Positions 5,849 through 9,913 of a stretch of DNA of 9,913 bases are shown here, one piece after another (positions within the stretch are counted from its first letter, which is position 1; each line of letters starts with the position of its first letter). Source of the stretch: Pseudomonadota bacterium (lineage in GTDB: Bacteria > Pseudomonadota > Alphaproteobacteria > Rhizobiales > Tepidamorphaceae); the NCBI GenBank assembly GCA_023435545.1, contig JAEYRQ010000515.1:1-9913 (forward strand). The letters run 5' to 3'. The notes under the pieces were generated by a model. That model saw nothing but the letters and a program-made list of their open reading frames with translations, did not search any database and had not been told where the DNA came from. Made by a program: the position numbers and the translations under genes.

Positions 5849-6931
5849 TCATCCCGCCGCCTCCCGGAACAGCGCGGCGCCGGTGTCGCGGGCGAAGAGG
5901 TGGACGCGGTCGGGGCTGATGGTGAGGCCGACCGGCTCCTTCGGCTTCAGCCGCGGCTGGCCGCGGACCATGGCACGCAGCACCTGGCCGGAGAGTTCGA
6001 CGTCGACGACGGTGAATCCGCCGAGCGGCTCGACCTCGTAGACGGCGGCCTTCGCCGCACCGTCCGCATCGGGCGCCGAGATCTCCACGTCCTCGGGGCG
6101 GACGCCCAGTTCCACCGGCGCGGCATGCTCGCCCGGACCGTGCCGCAACGGCAGCGACAGCCTGCCGTCCTCGCTGACGAAGCGGCCTTCGCGCAGCCGG
6201 CCCGGCAGCAGGTTGATCGGCGGCGAGCCGACGAGGCGCGCAACGTAGCGGCTCGCCGGCCGGTCGTAGATGGCCTCCGGCGTGTCGATCTGCCGGAGAC
6301 TGCCCTCTTCCACGATCGCCATGCGGTCGGCGACCGACATCGCCTCCTCCTGGTCGTGGGTGACGTAGATCAGGGTCTGGCCGAGTTCGCGCTGGATGCG
6401 CTTCAGTTCCACCCGCGTCTCCTCGCGCAGGCGCGCGTCGAGGGCGGAAATGGGGTCATCCATCAGGTAGGCCGCCGGCTCGCGCACCAGCGCGCGGGCG
6501 ATGGCGACGCGCTGGCGCTCGCCGCCCGACAGCTGGGCGGGCATCTTGTGGAGGATGTGGCCGATGTGGAGTTTGGCCGCGACCGCGTCGACCTTCGCGG
6601 CGATCTGAGCCTCGGCGACCTTACGCTCGACGAGGGGGAAGCGGATATTGTCGGCCGCGCTCATGTGCGGGAACAGCGCCAGGTTCTGGAACACCATGGC
6701 GATGTTGCGCTGCGCCGGCCCCTCGCCGAGCACCGAGCGTCCGTCGATCAGGATGTCGCCTGAATCCGGCGTCTCCAGACCCAGCAGCAGCCTGAGGATG
6801 GTCGACTTGCCGCTGGTCGGCGGACCGAAGATGCAGAAGAACTCGTTGTCGGCGACCTCGAAGGAGACATCATCGACAGCAACCGTGTCGCCGAAGCGCT
6901 TGGTGACGTTGACGAAGGCGATGCGTGCCAT
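5849..6931 (-). CDS. Sugar ABC importer ATPase, MalK/UgpC type, with altered Walker A and B
   Basis: A 360-residue cytoplasmic ATPase that would power the two permeases. The nucleotide-binding domain covers about 1-235 and a MalK-like C-terminal OB/TOBE domain about 240-355 (NLLPGRL, GVRPEDVEIS). Walker A is GPPTSGKST (36-44) rather than the usual GPSGCGKST, keeping Lys42. The Q-loop Gln is at 82, the signature LSGGE is intact at 134-138, and the switch His192 is in YVTHDQ. Walker B reads AYLMDDP, so position 159, normally the catalytic Glu, is Asp. This pattern complements the neighbouring ATPase, which has a canonical Walker B and a broken signature, suggesting they work as a heterodimer. 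It starts 5 nt after that gene, with GGAG 8 nt before the ATG. Confidence 0.94.
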   Translation of the reverse strand: MARIAFVNVTKRFGDTVAVDDVSFEVADNEFFCIFGPPTSGKSTILRLLLGLETPDSGDILIDGRSVLGEGPAQRNIAMVFQNLALFPHMSAADNIRFPLVERKVAEAQIAAKVDAVAAKLHIGHILHKMPAQLSGGERQRVAIARALVREPAAYLMDDPISALDARLREETRVELKRIQRELGQTLIYVTHDQEEAMSVADRMAIVEEGSLRQIDTPEAIYDRPASRYVARLVGSPPINLLPGRLREGRFVSEDGRLSLPLRHGPGEHAAPVELGVRPEDVEISAPDADGAAKAAVYEVEPLGGFTVVDVELSGQVLRAMVRGQPRLKPKEPVGLTISPDRVHLFARDTGAALFREAAG

Positions 6932-6936
6932 GTGCC

Positions 6937-8016
6937 CTACTCCACCGCCAGCGCCACGCCGGACGCCCGGTCGAACAGCCGCACGCGCTCCGGGCTCGGG
7001 CGGACGCCGACCCGCTCGCCGATCGAGACCGGATAGCCGTTGCCTTCCACCGCCTTCAGCTGCTGGTCGCCGGCGGCCAGATGCAGGATGGTGCGCGGGC
7101 CGATGCGCTCGACGAAGACGACCTCCATCGCCAGCGCCCCGGAGGCGTCGCAGGGAACGATGGCGACGTCCTCCGGCCGAATGCCGAACAGCACTTCGGG
7201 CGAGGCCGCCGATACGTGTGGCGCGGCAACGGTTCCCACGACGCCGAGATCGACCCTCAGCGAACCACCCTCCTCCATCAGCCGGCCCGGTAGCAGGTTC
7301 ATGCTGGGGGAGCCGAGGAAGCGGGCGACGAAGGTGTTGACCGGGTTGTTGTAGACCTCGATCGGCGAGCCGACCTGCTGGAGCACGCCCTGGTCCATGA
7401 CGGCGATGCGGTCGGCCATGGTCATCGCCTCGAGCTGGTCGTGGGTGACGTAGACCATGGTCTGGCCGAACTCGCGCTGGAGATGCTTCAGTTCGGTGCG
7501 CATCACCGCGCGGAAGGCGGCATCGACGTTGGACAGCGGTTCGTCGAGCAGGAAGATCTGCGGGTTGACCGCCGCCGAGCGGCCGATCGCCAGACGCTGC
7601 AGGATGTTGACAGAGAGGCCGGCCGACTTCTGCTTCAGGAACTGCGTGAGGCCCAGAAGCTCGGCGACCTCACTCACCCGCGCGTCGATCTGAGGCTGCG
7701 GCAGCCGGCGGACCTTCAGCCCGTAGGCGAGATTGTCGAATACCGACATGTGGGTGAAGATCGCGTAGTTCTGGAAGACGAAGCCGACGCCGCGCTCGCC
7801 CATCGGGACGCCCGCCATGTCGCGGTCGTCGAAGCGGACGCTGCCCTCGCTCGGGATCTCCATGCCGGCGATGATGTTCATCGTCGTCGACTTGCCGCAG
7901 CCGGACGGGCCCAGGAGCGCGACGAATTCCTTGTCGCCGATCGTCAGGCCGAGCGACTTCAGCGCCGTGAAGGTGCCGAACTGCTTGGTGAGGCCAGTGA
8001 GCGTGATCGAGGCCAT
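6937..8016 (-). CDS. Sugar ABC importer ATPase, MalK/UgpC type, with degenerate signature motif
   Basis: A 359-residue MalK/UgpC-type ATPase. Walker A GPSGCGKST is canonical (36-44), as are the Q-loop Gln82, Walker B FLLDEP with Asp158 and catalytic Glu159, D-loop SNVDA and switch His192. The ABC signature, normally LSGGQ, reads LSVNI at 134-138, with the following QR kept. The frame is continuous through this block, and the flanking GRSAAVNPQIFLLDEP is well formed, so it does not look like an indel error. The C-terminal regulatory domain is present (MNLLPGRL, FGIRPEDVAIV). Loss of the two signature glycines should disable the ATP site this motif completes, but that site lies opposite the partner's own weakened Walker B. 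The start is 3 nt after the permease stop, with GGAGGT at 5 nt spacing inside the permease end. Confidence 0.94.
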   Translation of the reverse strand: MASITLTGLTKQFGTFTALKSLGLTIGDKEFVALLGPSGCGKSTTMNIIAGMEIPSEGSVRFDDRDMAGVPMGERGVGFVFQNYAIFTHMSVFDNLAYGLKVRRLPQPQIDARVSEVAELLGLTQFLKQKSAGLSVNILQRLAIGRSAAVNPQIFLLDEPLSNVDAAFRAVMRTELKHLQREFGQTMVYVTHDQLEAMTMADRIAVMDQGVLQQVGSPIEVYNNPVNTFVARFLGSPSMNLLPGRLMEEGGSLRVDLGVVGTVAAPHVSAASPEVLFGIRPEDVAIVPCDASGALAMEVVFVERIGPRTILHLAAGDQQLKAVEGNGYPVSIGERVGVRPSPERVRLFDRASGVALAVE

Positions 8017-8019
8017 GGC

Positions 8020-8958
8020 TCACCTCCGCTCCATCAGCTTCAGGCCGAAGGCGGTGATCACGCTGAGCGAGACGAGAATGATCAGGGCGATGGTCGCCAC
8101 GTAGGACCATTCGAGGTTCTGCAGCGTCACCTTGTAGATGTAGACGGAGATGGTCTCGGTCGCGACGCCCGGCCCGCCGCCGGTCATGATGTAGAGGTTG
8201 TCGAAGATCTTGAAGATCTCGACCGTGCGGATCACCAGCGCGATGACGATCACGGTCCTGATCCGCGGCAGCATGATGGTGGTGAAGCGCTGCCACCAGG
8301 AGGCGCCGAGCAGGGTCGCCGCCTTGAGCTGGTCCTCCGGCACACCGATCAGGCCGGCGAGCAGAATCAGGAACATCAGCGGCGTCCACTGCCAGATGTC
8401 GGCGATCATCACCGCGATCAGCGCCAGCGTCGGATCGGACAGCCAGGCGGTGGTGACGCGGGTTCCGGTGAGGCCCGACAGGATATCGTTGATCGGGCCG
8501 CCCGACTGGAACAGCATGAAGAACATGTAGCCGGCGACCGCGGGCACCACCATCATCGGGATCAGCAGGATCGAGTAGAACAGCCTTTTCCCGCGGAACT
8601 CGTCGACGAACAGGATCGCGAGCCCCAATCCCAGCAGGAACTGGGCGGGCACGCAGACGAGGATCACCAGCAGCGTGCGCCACAGCGCCGACCAGAACCG
8701 GGTGTCCGACATCACGTCGACGTAGTTGGCGAAGCCGTTCCACGAGCGCCAGGCGTCGACCCAGCTCTGGCCGTAGAGGGGCGACCAATCGGTCATCGAG
8801 ATGTAGAGCTGCATCAGCAGCGGGAACACCACGATGAAGACGAGCAGGATCTGCGTCGGCAGCGACATCCAGATCCCGAGCCGCCTGCCCTCCGCCTCGA
8901 GCGGCGATTCCGGCGGGGCCTCCATATCCCGATCGCTCCGAAGCGCCGGTTCGTTCAT
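8020..8958 (-). CDS. Sugar ABC importer permease, MalF/UgpA type
   Basis: A 312-residue inner-membrane permease of the binding-protein-dependent carbohydrate family. About six hydrophobic segments are visible, near residues 32-54, 91-117, 127-150, 174-202, 232-250 and 285-306. The cytoplasmic EAA loop is at about 209-231 (DQLKAATLLGAS, then TIMLPRI), where it docks an ATPase. FDNLYIMTGGGPG (252-264) is the typical MalF/UgpA block, and the N-terminus contains the usual SMTDWSP. The frame is open to 9753, but that part overlaps the other permease. Three clustered ATGs exist: 8976 (overlapping the previous stop as ATGA), 8970 and 8958. I choose 8958 because GGAG lies 6 nt upstream; 8976 would add six residues. 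It directly precedes the first ATPase. Confidence 0.92.
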   Translation of the reverse strand: MNEPALRSDRDMEAPPESPLEAEGRRLGIWMSLPTQILLVFIVVFPLLMQLYISMTDWSPLYGQSWVDAWRSWNGFANYVDVMSDTRFWSALWRTLLVILVCVPAQFLLGLGLAILFVDEFRGKRLFYSILLIPMMVVPAVAGYMFFMLFQSGGPINDILSGLTGTRVTTAWLSDPTLALIAVMIADIWQWTPLMFLILLAGLIGVPEDQLKAATLLGASWWQRFTTIMLPRIRTVIVIALVIRTVEIFKIFDNLYIMTGGGPGVATETISVYIYKVTLQNLEWSYVATIALIILVSLSVITAFGLKLMERR

Positions 8959-8964
8959 GGAGAT

Positions 8965-8968
8965 CTCC
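8965..8968 (-). promoter_or_regulatory. Shine-Dalgarno site favouring the 8958 start of the MalF-type permease
   Basis: GGAG on the minus strand lies 6 nt before the ATG at 8958. The competing ATG at 8976 has only a weak purine stretch upstream but overlaps the previous stop codon, so coupled initiation there remains possible. Confidence 0.5.
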
Positions 8969-8972
8969 ATGG

Positions 8973-9833
8973 TCATTGCTTCAGCGCCCCGAAGGTCAGG
9001 CCGCGGACGAGATAGCGTTGGATGGCGATGCCAAGGATGACCGGCGGCAGCGCCGCGATCAGCCCCAGCGCAGCCTTGGCGCCGTAAAGCTGGCCGGTCA
9101 TCGAGGAGGACAGGCTCGCCATGTAGACGGGGATCGTCACCCAGTCCTTGGTGGTGAGCAGCAGCGCGATCAGGTAGTCGGACCAGTTGAGGATGAAGAC
9201 GAACAGGGCCGAGCTCGCAAACGGCGCCAGCATCATCGGGAAGGTGATCTTCAGGAACACCCGGAGCCTGGAACAGCCCTCGACCAGCGCCGCCTCCTCG
9301 ATCTCGCGCGGCATCTCGTCGAAGAAGGTCTTCATCAGCCAGAACGAGAACGGCAGCGTGACGATGCCGTAGATCAGCGCCAGCCCCCACCAGGTGTCCG
9401 TGAGGTTGAGGAAGGTCCACATGATCATCACCGGGATCAGCACCGCCATCGGCGGGAAGATCCGGAGCTGGATCAGCGACAGCGGCAGGTTGCCGCCCAC
9501 CCGGAAGCGGGAGACGGCGTAGGCGGCGGCGGTGCCGCAGACCATGGCGATGATCGTGCCAAACGTCGCCGACAGCAGGCTCGCCAGGATCGGCCGCCAC
9601 GCGGTCTTCTCCAGCGCCACCAGAAGTTCCGAGCTGGAGGTGCCGAAGATGAAGCGGAAGTTGTCGAGCGTCGGCTCCTTCGGCCACCAAGTCAGCGCCG
9701 CGCCGCTCGCGGTCCACTCGCTGATCGGCTTGAAGGCCATCGAGACCATCCACAGCGTCGGGATCAGCGTGATCGCCAGCGCCGCGAGGATCAAGACGTA
9801 CCGGCCGAGTTCGGGCCAGAGACGCGCGGTCAT
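8973..9833 (-). CDS. Sugar ABC importer permease, MalG/UgpE type
   Basis: A 286-residue inner-membrane permease, normal length for MalG/UgpE-type subunits. Hydrophobic segments lie near residues 10-33, 80-107, 118-140, 145-165, 200-222 and 250-271. The EAA loop is well conserved at 179-199 ([13 protein letters not shown], then ITFP), and the ending [15 protein letters not shown] is the standard family C-terminus. It forms the membrane pore with the MalF-type subunit. It is the first complete gene of the series; the order MalG-type before MalF-type is the reverse of the common ugp/mal order. The ATG at 9833 has GGAG 9 nt upstream, and the family-typical N-terminus starts there, although the frame stays open to the window edge. 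A substrate-binding protein gene is expected further upstream. Confidence 0.92.
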   Translation of the reverse strand: MTARLWPELGRYVLILAALAITLIPTLWMVSMAFKPISEWTASGAALTWWPKEPTLDNFRFIFGTSSSELLVALEKTAWRPILASLLSATFGTIIAMVCGTAAAYAVSRFRVGGNLPLSLIQLRIFPPMAVLIPVMIMWTFLNLTDTWWGLALIYGIVTLPFSFWLMKTFFDEMPREIEEAALVEGCSRLRVFLKITFPMMLAPFASSALFVFILNWSDYLIALLLTTKDWVTIPVYMASLSSSMTGQLYGAKAALGLIAALPPVILGIAIQRYLVRGLTFGALKQ

Positions 9834-9913
9834 CGTGGGAGGCTCCAGGCTGACTTCAGCTGCGGACTCATCGACGCATCTCTCGAATTTCGGAGGGGGC
9901 GGCGCGGGCAGCC
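9834..9913. other. Right-edge leader, no gene called
   Basis: 80 nt upstream of the first permease. Apart from its ribosome site I see no promoter, hairpin or recognisable protein end. One minus-strand frame runs in from the edge and stops at 9868-9870, which would fit the 3' end of an upstream gene 34 nt before the permease, but its 14 codons match nothing I recognise. Confidence 0.3.

Noticed and set aside
5801..6763. Plus-strand open frame of 320 codons opposite the second ATPase
   Set aside because: Antisense shadow of a gene with complete ABC motifs; composition is low-complexity and no start signal is convincing.
7597..7617. Sequencing error or frameshift explaining the LSVNI signature
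   Set aside because: The frame is uninterrupted, and flanking conserved residues on both sides are in the correct register relative to the partner ATPase, so an indel is unlikely.
7441..9015. Long plus-strand open frame (524 codons) opposite the ATPase and permease genes
   Set aside because: Its product is rich in Arg, Asp, His and Gln with no recognisable fold, and it is fully antisense to well-conserved transporter genes. It is a by-product of high GC content.
8977..9753. N-terminal extension of the MalF-type permease to 9753
   Set aside because: It overlaps the other permease in another frame and is Arg/Asp/Gly/His-rich; the true permease N-terminus begins at the ATG cluster 8958-8976.
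9868..9913. Possible C-terminal end of an upstream gene (14 codons to a TGA on the minus strand)
   Set aside because: Too short to identify, and another frame is also open through the edge, so no gene is called.
1..9913. CRISPR array, tRNA, rRNA, transposase or phage genes
   Set aside because: No regularly spaced direct repeats, no tRNA-like or rRNA sequence and no recognisable mobile-element protein were seen on either strand.

Overview
The window is a high-GC (roughly two-thirds G+C by eye) stretch that looks like an accessory carbohydrate-uptake and catabolism locus of an alphaproteobacterium, most likely Hyphomicrobiales (Rhizobiales). The order-level guess rests on the codon style, the two-ATPase sugar ABC importer, the mix of sugar-modifying enzymes, and the GTCATCCCGG-type and C/G-palindrome intergenic repeats. 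No 16S or other marker is present, so the taxonomy is inference.

All nine supported genes lie on the minus strand and read from the right edge to the left. In transcription order they are: a MalG/UgpE-type permease (8973-9833), a MalF/UgpA-type permease (8020-8958), two different MalK/UgpC-type ATPases (6937-8016 and 5849-6931), a Gfo/Idh/MocA oxidoreductase (4714-5802), a TIM-barrel sugar (phosphate) isomerase/epimerase (3746-4660), a DUF4432 aldose-epimerase-like protein (2347-3534), an SDR dehydrogenase (1553-2350) and a class III (CaiB/BaiF) CoA-transferase (110-1303). The four transporter genes are packed with gaps of 3-14 nt or a 4-nt overlap. The next two genes follow after about 50 nt each. 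DUF4432 and SDR overlap by ATGA. The two larger gaps (3535-3745 and 1304-1552) consist mostly of palindromic repeats, so they look like repeat insertions in an otherwise continuous operon.

Working model (inference): the ABC importer brings in a sugar or sugar derivative, DUF4432 handles its anomers, the Gfo/Idh and SDR enzymes oxidise it, and the TIM-barrel enzyme isomerises, epimerises or eliminates the keto-sugar. The CoA-transferase is a less obvious partner and may activate an acid product or be an unrelated neighbour. The substrate-binding protein expected for such an importer is not in the window and probably lies just beyond the right edge.

The most notable signal is in the two ATPases. 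One has a degenerate signature motif (LSVNI instead of LSGGQ) with an intact Walker A and B. The other has an intact LSGGE with an unusual Walker A (GPPTSGKST) and Asp in place of the Walker B catalytic Glu. Paired head-to-tail they would form one consensus and one degenerate ATP site.
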